Program-made: the position numbers and the translations under genes | Notes under the pieces: generated by a model | Database searches by the model: none | The model's input: the letters and a program-made list of their open reading frames with translations, nothing else | Told to the model about the DNA's origin: nothing | Assembly: GCA_015039465.1 (NCBI GenBank) | Contig: MU130708.1 | Span: 49,231 to 113,230, forward strand | Source of the DNA: Phlegmacium glaucopus | Lineage: Eukaryota; Basidiomycota; Agaricomycetes; Agaricales; Cortinariaceae | Reading direction: 5' to 3' | Length of the DNA stretch: 64,000 nt | Shown: positions 13,401-25,811 of the stretch, piece after piece | Layout of the letters: every line of letters starts with the position of its first letter | Numbering within the stretch: position 1 is the stretch's first letter

Positions 13401-13763
13401 CATTGTTTATCTGTTCGTACTCGTCGTAGCTCTGTTCTCCACTATTACAATCACTTTATCATTCACCCATGTCTCGTCTCACTGCGCCCTGCTAACGGGT
13501 TATGGCCAGTCCCTGCTCTATAGATGATTTTTCACGCATACCACATCTTTTGCATCCAGGATCAACCAAATCTGCAACAGAAAATAGACGTACATGCTAC
13601 ACACACTTCAACGATGACAGCACTATGTACAGCGAAAACATAGGATAGCGAGATAATTAGAGATATACAAGAAATATATTAGATGGTCATCATCCACGGG
13701 GGTAAAATTCCTGTCGATGGTAGTAGGAGTGCCACTCCAAATTGATGCACAGGAGTATTATGT
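13401..13763. other. Intergenic spacer, convergent 3' ends
   Basis: AT-rich spacer between the convergent Crinkler and DNA-kinase-domain genes. No ORF, RNA gene or inverted repeat stands out on either strand. Confidence 0.5.
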
Positions 13764-15270
13764 TTAGGCTATCTTGGCCTTATACTCAGAGAGTGCGACG
13801 GGAGCATCAGATAAAAGCAGCTCCTCGGGTTCCCAGGTGGCATCTTTAGCAGAATAACCAAACCAGTAAACAAGGTAAAGCGTCCCATCGGGACCACCTT
13901 TGTGATCCTTGATTGCCTCGATGGTGTATCGCTTGTCGATGACCAAAGTCTTGTCGGGTCTAAGACGGGGCGTACGGCGAGAAGGATGGGACCAAGCCTT
14001 TGGGAGAATCGGCTCCGCTAGGTGACGGCGTGTGGACGGCCCAAAAGAACGAGTAATGTGTGTTCGTTTTCCCTTTAATTCTGGGTGTGCGGCACGGCAG
14101 TACTTGTCGACTTCGCAAAGTGTGTGTTCAATGTCCGAGACGTCCATGGGAAGTTTCTTTGGTCCCAGCCCGGAGAATGCCAGTCCCAAGCGCTTAAAGT
14201 GTTGGTCCTGAGTTTTGACCAGATACCTCATGACCTCGATCGCAAAGCCTGGGTTGCTATGAGATCCTGAGACCATGCTTCCGCCAAATAGCTTCTTCAG
14301 ACCAGATATTGAACCAGGTCCGGCAATGACAAAATCGTTGCAGTGGAAATTGAGAACGTCGGTATAAGAGAGCGAAAGCATAAGCTGATAGGCTGAAAAT
14401 TCCCCCATACTAGGAAAGGATATCAGGTACTCGAAGACATCAGCCATGTAAGGCGCATCCAAAAGTTTGTTGGGAAATTCATTCTCCATGAGCACTTCCA
14501 AAAGGCATAGATGGTTCCTGTAATTTTCGGCATGACCAAAGCGAGGGGCCGGTTTGATAAAAGCACGCGTATACAGGGCCATTCCGCGATTAAAAGCAGC
14601 CGAAAGGACTTTTAAATAGCTGCTTCGATGATATCCCCCCCAGGTGAGGGGACCCAATTTCTCAACCAGAAGTTCCCAAGTTTCAATCTTAGTGAAAAGA
14701 TTGAATAACACAACGCGGAAAACAACTTCCACAGGATCCTGAGGTCCCTTCTCGATAACTTCCTTGATGATATATTGGCAAAGTTTATCGAGGACGCGAT
14801 ATGTGTTGCAGAAGAAATATTTCTGGAGGATGACATCCTCAGTCCATCTAGCGAAAATGATTTGTAAATCAATCCAAGAGATTTAAAGAGGCCGATACTC
14901 ACGGTGCAGGCTCGCCAGCCCGGCGCCTGTCATCAATTGCCTTTCTCTCTGCAGCAAACCGCCAGAAGGTATCAAAAGCGACAGTGGGACGAAGTAAAAT
15001 GCCATTTATGGCAATTGGTTCTAGCGCGGATGTTTTCGACGCGTCATTGGTGGGTCCTCTAACAGATAGATATTTCGCGGACACTCCAGGAGAGCTTTCG
15101 TTTGATTCCAAGTGCGACGCGACGTCTGAGTCCGTGTCAAGATCGATACACTCTTCCTCCGACTCAGAGAAAAAGTCACACGTGTACGAGACCTTGACAG
15201 GCTTTCGGTGTAAGACCGATCTTCTGCGTGAGGCATTGTCCTCCAAGGGTTTGGTTCGAATGGCCGGCAT
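13764..15270 (-). CDS. 5-hmdU DNA kinase helical-domain protein with C-terminal chromodomain
   Basis: Two exons joined by one intron (about 14850-14904, GTGAGT..TAG) encode roughly 480 residues. After an acidic, Ser-rich N-terminus comes FWRFAAERKAI.DRRRAGEPAP and WTEDVILQKYFFCNTYR, then LFNLFTKIETWELL, FPSMGEFSAYQLM and FVIAGPGSISGLKKLF. These blocks match my memory of the HMUDK helical domain, predicted by comparative genomics to act on hydroxymethyl-deoxyuridine in DNA. The end (RYTIEAIKDHK, LVYWFGYSAKDATWEPEE) is a typical chromodomain with its aromatic residues. So the protein should be nuclear and chromatin-bound. The kinase function is only a prediction in the literature, and nothing here proves catalysis. 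It is read towards the Crinkler gene. Confidence 0.82.
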
Positions 15271-17033
15271 AAATGTGTCACGTTGAGTCTAAATGGTAAT
15301 TAGCATTGACTGAAGAATAATAATATTTAAAAGGAATTTACGATTTCCCCCTTTTTTGACGCGTCTCTAAACTCCTCGAATGTAAATGTCGTGGCTGTTT
15401 AGACCTAGTAACTGGCAAGGACGTGTTACCCGTTCTGGTCTGTAGTCACTCTGTGTGACAATAAATCAAAAGAATTCAGACAAAACCTTGCCATTGCGTA
15501 TGGCGCTCATTTATTGTAGCATAGAAAGAATACCTAATGAGCTTAAAAAGACCTGGAATCCCGAGGAGCTTGACTGTCAGCCTCATCTGTCACCGCTGGC
15601 TGCGACAGGTATAAAGAATGGTCATAATTACCTCTTTCCCCTCATCAACGTCTACAAGAGCCAAGATCCTCTGCTGCATCCCGGCTTTCGTGGCCATATT
15701 CCTCCCCATTGACTTGAATGTCTTGCACTACAGGCCCTCTCGAGTCATGAGCGTATGCAGGTTGTTACATGCCCATTTTCAAGCTTTTCCAGGTCCTTAG
15801 GGATCCGGAATATAGATGTTCAAGGTAGTCAGATGGAGACCCGTCCGACTCAGCTTTCGGGCCCTATTCATCCACGGCTACAGTTACTGGCTTTAACCGT
15901 TTACAGTAACCTTGACTTCGGCTCTTGGTTACTAACCGTCCAACACCGACCTGAATAACAAAGTATTAATGAATTATGACTCCAGATTCGTACTTGAGAA
16001 CTCCGGTTAGAGTTTATAATCGCGACAGATAATGTCAACTGACTCCACCGAAGAATCCGGCAGGGTGGAATTAGATCTTGATGCCTTGCCGTTCCGAGGA
16101 TCTCATAGTGTTGGTAGTTGCTATGGTCAGGCATAGTTGGTGAGAGTTGGTGCGCATCCCAATAATGTTTTGATCGGATTTTACTTGCAATTGGTGGCGG
16201 TCTATCTTGGCCCTGAGAATCGAGATCACATTGTGGATTACGACTCCCAGCTTATCGCTTCCCACAGGACCGTGTGGACATCATATGATACCAACACAAC
16301 ATTTCATTGTTCTATATTCGGAACCGGGACTAGTGCTAACCAACAGGACACAGCAGCTTGCAAGAGGAGAGGGCCGGAAGCCAAAGACGATTGGTCTCGG
16401 GCGCTTAGTTCTCAAGTTGTCCTCCCGATGGCGCCTGATAACTTTCCCATGGTGATGGGTCAGGGACATCAGGTATTCTCTCTGTGTTTGCAAGCTCAGC
16501 ATCTTTCAAGCATCTGTTCAATTTGGCAACACTCAGTGAGGTGAAGACACATGTCTGTGATGAGCACATTCAGAATGGTGCACAAGCTAAGAATCAAGAT
16601 AAAGCATACACCACTGGCAAACTTGGAACAAACCCAGGTAGTTCAGCAAATCTCAGTTCAACTCTCCTGCAATCCGCTTAAGCTTGAGACCATTGTAGAT
16701 GAAGATCATTTGTATAATTATCCTGTTTGACATATATATTATCAGTGTTGTTTGATTTACATCAAATTTATGGGTTTCCCAAAATCCCCATTTTGCTGAC
16801 TTAATATTTGATGAAGAATTAGCTAGATGTGATGGTGAAGAAGAGTAGGAAGTCTGACCTAGTCTGACCAACAAATAGAAGCTAAGCAGTTCCAGCCTGG
16901 TCCCGGAGCTTCAAACCAAGGCCCAACACACCCAACCCTTAGACAAAAAGGCAACCATGATGCTCACACATGTGACGAACTCAGGTCACACCGGGCCTCA
17001 GCTTTGCAATTCGCAGATAACTTGCAATTGAGC
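15271..17033. other. Gene-free region of about 1.76 kb
   Basis: This contains the promoter of the chromodomain gene and, at the far end, of the METTL14-like gene. The longest plus-strand ORF (16137-16544, 135 codons) shows no motif I know and has no introns of the local type. The segment 16680-16880 is very AT-rich. It could hold remnants of an old element, but I found no terminal repeats or transposase motif. Confidence 0.5.
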
Positions 17034-18987
17034 ATGTCTTCAATGGTTTCTACAGTTCAGGTTATTACGGAAGCGAACGAACTGCTGGCTTCTCATGCCG
17101 CATTGGTTTTGCGCGTTCGATCATCTCAGCAGAACCACCGGCGCCAACTACATTTACTGCAACCGCCGCCACAGAAACTACTGGCACTGTCATTGATCCC
17201 TTCGCCGCCTGCATCACCCACATTGGATGATTCGCCTCCCTCGTCACCAGGAATTCAACCAGCTTCGAGGCAAGATTTACCTCCAGCAAAACGAGCAAGA
17301 GTTGCCCGATATCATAATTACGTTCCCGAAGAAGAGACCATTCGCAATGATTATTCTCAACGGTATGTAGACGGTGGAGAATGGCCTCAAAGTTGGGTAC
17401 TAGGTGCAGAGCCCGAACGTCGCTTTGAAGAGTAAGGCAATTTCCCCTTCCCGCAACGGAAAGTTGGTATCCATGATTGCACTTTCTGGTAGATATCCCA
17501 AACAACAGAGGCTGCTTAATCTCAAGAAAGCCTCTGTAAACCAGCATTCGCTTTCGCCTAGTTATCTGCCTTATTCATTATTGACTTCGCTACATCCCCT
17601 CAAGTTCGACGTCATTTTGCTTGACCCCCCATTTTCGTCCTCATTTACTTGGGATCACCTACAGGAATTGCCCATACCTTCTCTTGCTGGAGACCCTAGT
17701 TTCGTGTTTCTTTGGGTGGGAAGCGGAGCTGGGGAAGGATTAGAAAGAGGTCGAGAAATTCTAGCGAAGTGGGGATATCGGCGATGTGAGGACGTCGTGT
17801 GGGTCAAGACCAATAACACAACGAACCAAGGGCCTGGTGTTCGTAACTCATCATTATCCCTACCAAAATTATTATTGACTCGAACCCTCTAGACCGATGC
17901 ACCAACTACCTCTCTACTTACGAGGACGAAGCAACATTGTCTCATTGGCATCAGAGGAACCGTTCGTCGGTCAGTAGACAGTTGGTTTGTACACTGTAAT
18001 GTTGGTGTGTGCCTTCCTTCTTGTCCGTCGCCGTTTTCTAAGCCATCATTTCTAATAGATACGGATGTTATTATATGGGAAGGTGACCCCACCGATCCTA
18101 CACGCAAACCTCCAGAAATGTACTCTCTGATAGAGAACTTTTGTCTCGGCATCCGGCGTTTAGAGATATTCGGACGACCATCATCTCTACGGAGAGGTTG
18201 GGTGACCGTTCTAGGCGATGAACACCTACCTTTAAAAGAAGGATCAATACGTGTAGAAGACGAAGAAGGCGGTTTTGCTACCAGGTGGATCCAAGAATCC
18301 TGGGAAGAGGGTATTAAGGAACTTTCAGGAACCGGAAAGGCTGTGGTACCTATGACTCCAGAAATCGATGCACTACGGCCAAAGTCGCCTGTGAGGGGTG
18401 GACAATCATCTAATCTTCCAGGACCTGCAACAATAACAGGCTCTCAGGGCATGCAAAACAATCGTTTCTCTGGGAACAGAGCAAATGTTCACCCGAACAT
18501 GCAGATGATGGGCCCTCAAATAATGATGCCGCCTGTGATGGGCATGGGGGCTCATCAAATGGGAATGGGCATAGGCTCCATGGACGATACTCTGATGGGA
18601 GGTTGGAATCCTATGATGGCTGGTACGAATCGTGTGGGAGGCATGCAGAGCGGCAACCTGTCAAATATGGCGAATGGAGGTATGGGGATGAACAATCCAG
18701 GCATGGGCGTGAACGGAGGAGCGCTTGGGCTTGGTGGAGTGCCAATGCACTTGATAGCTCAAATGGTTCAAGGTGGAGGCTTTGGTCATCAAGGTCTTCC
18801 ATTCAACGGTTGGCCCGGGAACGAGCAAGGTCAGTTCGGTATGGATGGTGGCTGGGAGAACGAGGGCATGATAGGCATGAACCCTGGTATGATGAATGGT
18901 ATGAATATGGCAAACATGAATATGGCAAACATGAGTATGAACGGTATGGGTATGGGCCAACAGTGGAATGGACAAGGAAATTTCTGA
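17034..18987 (+). CDS. METTL14: METTL14/Kar4-type MT-A70 family subunit of RNA m6A methyltransferase
   Basis: The start is the ATG at 17034 (MSSMVSTVQVITEANELL). A Pro/Ser-rich N-terminus with a KRAR patch is followed by the MT-A70 fold: FDVILLDPPF, WDHLQELPI, SFVFLWVGSGAGEGLERGRE, KWGYRRCEDVVWVKTN, then TKQHCLIGIRGTVRRS, FVHCNVDTDVII, NFCLGIRRLEIFGR and GWVTVLG. These match the METTL14 subfamily best. In this complex METTL14 binds RNA and supports METTL3. The catalytic DPPW is DPPF here, consistent with a non-catalytic subunit. Introns start at about 17433, at 17839 (donor GTTCGT) and near 18007. The last 180 or so residues are a Met/Gly/Asn-rich low-complexity tail. Kar4 is the yeast relative. 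Confidence 0.9.
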
Positions 18988-19261
18988 GTTTGGTCGTTCG
19001 TAAACAGCTGAATTCAGAGACGCATTTCATTAAGAATACAATCCATGAATGACGCGCAACGCGTGCGTATGCATAATTCATAAAGGCAAGCTGGTTTTGT
19101 GTTTCATTTGAGGTTCAATGTTCAACAATTACATTGAGATTTTACGAGTCCATTATCGATCAATTTTCAGTTGTTAGAGCTTCGGTAGTCGTTTTTACAG
19201 CTTCTGTCCAATATTGACATGGAAAGCTTTAACTTGAGTGTATCTGAAAAAATTAATATAT

Positions 19262-20010
19262 CATCAAGTCCCACCCCAAATTGAAATAAGATAAAAAAAC
19301 CAACGTGTCAAGTGCATACTCTCCCAACTCGCGCCTATCCCAGACTGTCCAAACGGAACATTCCACTCTGCACTCTGCGCGCAATTGACCTATAAATCCC
19401 ATGATCGGGTCAGACAAGAATAAAATATCTAACAAAGCAAAAAGACGGACCCATGCAGTCCCAGCCTCCACAGCGTGCGCCACCCTAATCGCCCTGCTAA
19501 CACTTTCAGTAAATAAGTGAGCAGCCAATCCATAAGTCGTATTGCCCGCCATCTCCACAACTTCAGCTTCATCTTTGAACTTGATAATAACAGCTACAGG
19601 ACCGAAAATTTCTTCCTTGACAATCTTCACATCAGGATTAACATCCGTGAAGATGGTGGGTTTAATAAAGTGTCCTTCGTTTCCGCACCACCGTGGTGGA
19701 CGGTAGCGCCTGCTGCTTTTCCGGAATCAATGTAACCCATGACGCGCTGATGAAAGAAGGGTTAAAACCAGAGCGCAGTCCATCGGAAAAGGATGGAAGA
19801 CATAGGTCGAACTGGATTTTCGATACTTGTGGGCCGTGTTCAGTTCCTTGACCAAATGGATCACCGGTTTTCGAGGTAAGGTCTGCGGCAATAGCAGTGA
19901 ATTTGGTTAAGAACTGATCGTAAATCCCCTCTTGCACAAAGATGCGAGAACCAGCGACACAAGATTGACCTTTACGATCACTAAGTATGATCTTTGTTTC
20001 ATCTTAAGAC
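19262..20010 (-). pseudogene. Aldehyde dehydrogenase fragment, frameshifted, N-terminal half missing
   Basis: Reading leftwards on the minus strand gives, in order, KGQSCVAGSRIFVQEGIYDQF (catalytic Cys block), GTEHGPQVSKIQFD, RVMGYIDSGKAAGATVHHGG, a shifted frame with HFIKPTIFTDVNPDVKIV and KEEIFGPVAV, then TTYGLAAHLFTES, VEAGTAWV, and VPFG..QSGIG followed, in another frame, by RELGEYALDT. At least two frameshifts break the frame, and the usual GGFK before QSGIG is shortened. The NAD-binding half that should precede the Cys block is absent. It is a decaying copy of a family 1/2-type aldehyde dehydrogenase gene. Confidence 0.85.
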
Positions 20011-20609
20011 TTTCCGAGTCAGGAAGTGTTGATTGCGTCGGCGGTGACCCTTGCTTGCTGAGTACACAGAATCAACAAAATTCACTAAATTGAAGGACTG
20101 GCTTCTCGCGTATCAATGTACAATTTCTGGTACGTTGTATTGGCCATTCCAGCAGGTAGAAAAAATCTTGGTTGAGGCTGTTGCAAGAGGTATCTGGCCG
20201 GTTTGTATTTAGAAAACAGAGAGTCTGTGGTTTTGGAACCTTGGCCTTCGTCAACGTGGCCTTTGGTCAATAAATTGACCTGAGATGGATATAAGTCCTA
20301 CATTCAAACATTCTATTATCAAGGATGAACTCACAAACGGTTTATACATCACACTTTCCTTGTGCCCTCATCCAGAAGCGCCGCAGATCCTCCAGATGGT
20401 GCTTTTAAGGGCGTCTTACCCTGTAAGCATCCGGCGTCGTGAAGATCGTGACCTTTTTGGGGCGATCCTTTCACAGTCTTCCTTCAGAAATATTGGGTCA
20501 CAGGCTTATAAGCAATATCTGTTGGGTAGGAGGAACCGTCGACTCAGTTGAATCTTTGAGGAACCGACATTGGTTCATGTGACCGTTTGATCCAACTGTG
20601 ACGGGTCGC
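20011..20609. other. Spacer upstream of MRH4
   Basis: Short ORFs occur on both strands (20085-20270 minus, 20285-20551 plus) without any recognisable motif. The missing aldehyde dehydrogenase half is not here. The MRH4 promoter must lie in the last part. Confidence 0.5.
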
Positions 20610-22855
20610 ATGCTGTACCGTCTACATTCACAATACTGGTCTTCAAGCACTTCGTTTTGCTGTACAGCTAGGCACTATGCTAAAGTAGCTCGACAATCAG
20701 GTGCATCGTTCGAATTATTTCTCACAACATTCAACCATTTGCTCAATTGATTTATTAATTCCAGGATCGAGTTCTCGCAAGCCCTCAGATAGGCGCAGGG
20801 AGACAGGGAAGAGTGTTCGTGATGCTGGGTTCAATGGACGTGGAAGAGATGGGGTGGTTGAACGATACGATCAGGGGAAGACGCTTGTGGATAGAAAAGC
20901 TCCGCAGGACGGACATTATCGCGTTGCTGAATCATATAGGCATTATCTTGAGCGACGAGATTCTCGAGAGTCAGGCAAGTGCTTCTGCTCATGTTTTAAA
21001 AACAAACAAAAAGTCTGACGCAAGATTGCCAGCACACCGAGATCCCTCTCACTCAAAGTCAGAAGAGAACAACTACACACCGAAAAGCCGCATCCACGAT
21101 ACGGAAATCTCTTCAGATGAGTTTCACCACCCTTTAGAATCTGTGTCGCTGGCCCCCTCGTCAAAAGGCAGACCAAAACTTCAGGCTCCTGAAGCTTCTT
21201 TCGCCGAACAATTTACCTCTCCACCACTTCTTCCTGGCTTACTCACCTCTCTTAAAGAGATGATTGGTAACGACGCCAGACCGACCCCAATTCAATCTTT
21301 GAGTCTAAAATGGCTACTTGCACATCCTGGTGCTCAATCACCGAGCATTGATACGGCGCCCAGACGATGGCGACAGTTCTTACTAGCTTCTGAGACTGGT
21401 TCAGGAAAATCCATCGCCTACCTCCTTCCCCTTCTACAAAACCTCAAAGAAGCAGAGCTCGTTTCTAAGGACGCATCTTCTTCATCACAGCCCAGCTCGC
21501 AAAGGCCGTATAACCCTCGTGGAATTATCCTAGCACCAACTCACGAGCTCTCTCGGCAGCTTTCTGGCTTTGCGAAATCCCTCCTTCACGAAATCAAGCT
21601 TCGAGTACTTTGTACCAGTCAGGCTAACCAAAAGAGCACAAGTCGGCGTGACTCAACCTCCAGTAAAATGTCTTCAAAGTTCTCGGATACCTCTGGTGGT
21701 CCTTTGGGTGAGTTCCAGGTTGCAAGATCCTCTCATCCTGTGGATATATTGGTTGGGACTCCAATGAAGGTGTTGGAGATGGTTCATGGGCGGGGATGGG
21801 ATAGGAAAGAGATGGAAGATGACGGTGACGAGGAAATACAAGCTGGTGAAGAGAAAGAAGAGGCCACAAAGAAACCAAGGAGAGGACGGGATAAAATGGT
21901 TGGGGTCGGAAAGTGGAGGAGTAAACCTGAATTGGGATTAGCTAACGTCGAATGGGTCGTCGTTGACGAAGCCGATGTTTTATTTGGTAGGTTTTGAGTT
22001 CATTTATCTCTCTCTCTTCATGTTCGTCTCTCATCGTCGATTTTAGATCCTGATTTTCAAGAAACGACCCGAATGCTGCTAGCCGATATTAGTTCTGCTC
22101 GTGGGCATCTGATGCCCGTTTTACCATCAACTGAACTCTCCACTGTGAATCCGCAACCTTTGACTCCCGTGACATCGGAGCCCATTGACTACCCCTTCAA
22201 CCTTCTCCTAACCAGTGCTACGATCCCGAATTCTCTCAATCTCTACCTTGAAAAACATCATCCGTCACTTATCCGACTCGCTTCTCCCCGCCTCCATCAT
22301 TTGCCTAAAACCTTACAAACCGAATATGTCAACTGGACGGGCGGCAACAAGTTGGCTGATGTTGAGCGTCGGATTCGGCGAGTATGGGCTGAAGATGCTG
22401 CTAATACCACTGTGTCGTCGTTGTCCAAAATTCTCGTATTTTGCAACAAAAGCACCAAGGTTATAGAGACGAGCAAATACCTCAGCGAAAAAGGGATCAA
22501 GAACGTGCCGATGACCAGTCAGAGCGAACATCGTGGTAGAGGATCAAACAAGCACCTAGCAGGTTTCCTTCGCAAAGACGACAATCAAGTTACTCAGCCC
22601 TCTACGAACGTGACGGATTCACCTCACGTTATGATCACCACTTCTCTCCTCTCTCGTGGCCTGGATTTCTCTCCGTCGATCAAACATGTTTTCATTGTCG
22701 ATGAGCCAAGAAATATGATTGATTTCTTACATCGAGCAGGTAGGTCTGGGAGAGCTGGAGAAAAAGGGAAAGTAGTTGTGTTTGGGAAGATGACGGGTAG
22801 GGGAAGTAGTAAGGCGAAGGATGTGAGGAAGCGTGTTGGTGCGCTTGTCCTTTGA
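20610..22855 (+). CDS. MRH4: DEAD-box ATP-dependent RNA helicase MRH4, mitochondrial
   Basis: The ATG at 20610 opens a short exon (MLYRLHSQYWSSSTSFCC) rich in Arg, Ser and hydrophobic residues without acids, as expected of a mitochondrial presequence. An intron at 20701-20764 follows, then one at about 20975-21032 and one near 21993-22047. Helicase motifs are in order: TPIQS (Q motif), ASETGSGKS (I), PTHELSRQ (Ia), VGTPMK (Ib), VDEADVLF (II), LLTSATIP (III), ILVFCNKS (IV), MITTSLLSRGLDF (V) and HRAGRSGRAG (VI). A basic/acidic insertion lies between Ib and II. MRH4 is known to act in assembly of the mitochondrial large ribosomal subunit. The stop is at 22853-22855. Confidence 0.88.
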
Positions 22856-23085
22856 TATTTAGAGCGGATGTGGAATATTTTATCGATATAATATGGCTAC
22901 CTTAAGGTCTTTCTCGTCGGATTGGATTTAGGCATGCTGTTGGGATGAAATAATGGTTACTAGGTGTAACTACCTGGACAAGGCCTCAGTACTGACTACC
23001 AATGACGGGCTTCGAGATTGATCGGATTATGTAAACATATTTTTGGACTTTGAAAAGTTTACTTGCTCAGTCTTGACACTACGAC

Positions 23086-25811
23086 ATGGGACGAGGAGCA
23101 ACAAAAGCCACCAAAAAATACGCAGCAAGTGGTCAGCTAAAGAAGGCTATCCAGGCTCGACGCAAACACCAACAGATCAAGAGGACAACTCAAGGTCGGA
23201 AAGGAAAGCATGAAAATAAAGAACATAGTCGTTCACTCGTAACAGAAGACGCCGAGGATGATAACGACAAAAATGACGATGAAGCAACCAAAACTACGAA
23301 AGGGTGTGCTTTTGTTGGTTTACCACACTTGACTCATCTGATGCTTTGGAACGAGTAGGACGAAACGAATGACCGTGGATAGTTTCCTTAATGGCGACTT
23401 CATGGATGCTAGTGATGATGAAGATATCGAAGAGGATGAACAGGTCCGTTTCATCCACCCTCCATGGTTTTCAAGCATATCATCCGTTTTATTTTATAGC
23501 CACACAGTAACGAGGATTCGGATAGTGAGGGAGGTATAGAATCAGACGATGACGGCTCCTTTGCGTCAATAGACGACTTAGACGGTGCATCTCTTTATAT
23601 GTTTCAATTGAATTGTTCCTTAATATTTACGATAGATGAGGGGGAGAATCATCTTCACGAGCTGTCGAAGCTTGCGGAGAAAGACCCTGAATTCTTCAAG
23701 TATCTTCAGGAAAATGATCAGGAACTCTTAAACTTCGATCCTACAGCTACGCGCGCTGATGTTCCATCAGAAGATGGAGATGGAGATATTCTTATGGAGG
23801 AAGATGAACAGATACCGATACTTACCAAGGACCATCTTCGCACATGGCAAAAGGCGCTTCTGGAGGTATGGATAAATATACTGGTTCATGCTGAATATTT
23901 CTCCAACCTTTTACTTTAGCAACGGTCGCTGCGTGCTCTTAGGAAATTGTTAATAGCCTTCCGTTCTGCAGCCCATATGCATGAAGACGGCCAAGTCTTG
24001 GCTTGGAGCATTGACAGCTCCTCTGGTAAGTGCCTGGGGTCTGTTATATGAGCATGTATGTTCATATTCTCTTCAAGTATACAACAAGCTTGTTGTAACA
24101 GCCCTCAAGTACACCCCTGTCGTCCTTGAGCATCATGTACCATACAAGACGTTGCATAATGGAAAATTGTGCGATTCTTGTTCTCTTGTCCAAAAATTTG
24201 AACCTCTGATTCACGGACTTTTCTAGCAAGGCCCCTACGCAAACTCAAAAGTTCAAGACGTTGCAGAAACTCATCCTCTCATTTTTCTCGAACATCACTC
24301 ATATCATTTCACAATTAACGGACGAAGATACCCTACGTCTAGCCATTGCTGAAAGCGCTAAACTCGTGCCTTATATTATTAACAGTCGAAAGGCGGTCAG
24401 ATCATATCTCAAAGTGAGTGCTTTCGCTGTTTTTTTTTAATCTTGCCGGTTTCTAAAACCTTGTCCTACTAGAAATGTCTTAGTTTGTGGTCAAGTGGGA
24501 GTGATAACATACGAATAGCTGCCTTCCTCTCAGTCAGAAAACTGGCCTCTTCATCTGACGAATCTATTATAGATATCATTCTCAAGGTCAGGCCACTCTA
24601 ATGATAAACGTTGGGAGTGACAAATTGACAGTCTTCATAGTCAACATATCTTACTCTCATCCGGTCTTCCAAGTCAACTAGTGCTTATACATTACCCTCT
24701 ATCAACTTGATGAAAAACTCCGCTTCTGATATTTTCTGTGTCAACCATGCCACAGCATATCAGCATGCATTCGGATATATTCGCCAGCTCGCCATTCATT
24801 TGCGTAATAGCATGAAGGTCAAGACGAAGGTATTTGGAATTTACCTGCCCTGCTTTTAATTTAACTCTTCAATGGGTTTATTAAATGATACAGGAGGCCT
24901 ACAAACAAGTCTATAACTGGCAGTATGCTCATTGTATCGATTTTTGGTGCATTGTACTAGGACGTGCATGTGATACTAAAGCTGAAGCCGAGACCGGGAA
25001 GGAGAGTGAACTCAAACCCCTTATATACCCACTCGTACAAGTGTGCCTTGGTTCAATCAAGTAAGTGATACTTGATACTATACTTGACAGTATCTAATGA
25101 TTCCGAAATGATAGACTTGTGTCAAGTAGTCGCTCGTATCCATTCCATCTACAAATCATGCGCTCGCTCCTACATCTTGCGAAACATACGGAAACTTACA
25201 TCCCTATCTCACCCTATCTTGTCCCCACTCTCACTTCATCATTAACGCCATCTACTCGCCCTAAATCATCCACACTACGGCCACTTGATTTTGAGACACA
25301 AATACGAGTGCCGCAGCAATATGTAAAGACCCGTGTTCTCTCCGAAGGTCTAATAGAGGAAACGTCGTACCTTTTGGCAGAATGGCTTGCTAGCGCACCT
25401 GTTCATGGCAGCATAGCTTTCCCAGAAATTACGGTGCCGATTGTCGTCCTGATACGAAAAAGTTTGAAAAATTCCAAGGCAGGGTCTGGGAAAGACCAGA
25501 GTCTTGTCAAAGTTCTCTTGGAACGCATAGATGAAAGTGCCCGATGGATGGAGCAACGCCGGAAACCTGTCCAATTTTCTCCTGGAAAAATCGGAGACGT
25601 TCAGGAGTGGGAGAAAACTATGAAAACCAAGTTGGATGATACGCCTCTTGGTAAATATCTCAAGATCCAGAAAAAGGTTCGGGATAAACGCCGCAATTTA
25701 GTAGAAAAGGTCAGTTGATATATTGACTATGGCGTTATTCTTTGTCTTGTGAAACCTGACTCTGTTTTTTGACAGGCTCGGCTTGGAGAAGACGAGATTC
25801 TGGAAGATTGA
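23086..25811 (+). CDS. NOC2: Nucleolar complex protein NOC2
   Basis: About eleven exons encode a NOC2/NOC2L protein, a 60S ribosome biogenesis factor that moves pre-60S particles from nucleolus to nucleoplasm with Noc1 or Noc3. The N-terminus ([20 protein letters not shown]) is basic, and acidic stretches ([13 protein letters not shown]) follow. Family blocks are [81 protein letters not shown], a [15 protein letters not shown] exon and [14 protein letters not shown]. The end is LEDEILED-like: [11 protein letters not shown] with stop 25809-25811. All introns are about 50-65 nt. Length and domain order look complete. Confidence 0.93.

Noticed and set aside
16137..16544. 135-codon plus-strand ORF in the 1.7 kb gap
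   Set aside because: No family similarity, no intron pattern and overlapping ORFs in other frames; kept as intergenic.
20085..20270. Possible N-terminal exon for the aldehyde dehydrogenase
   Set aside because: The residues do not fit any aldehyde dehydrogenase N-terminal block.
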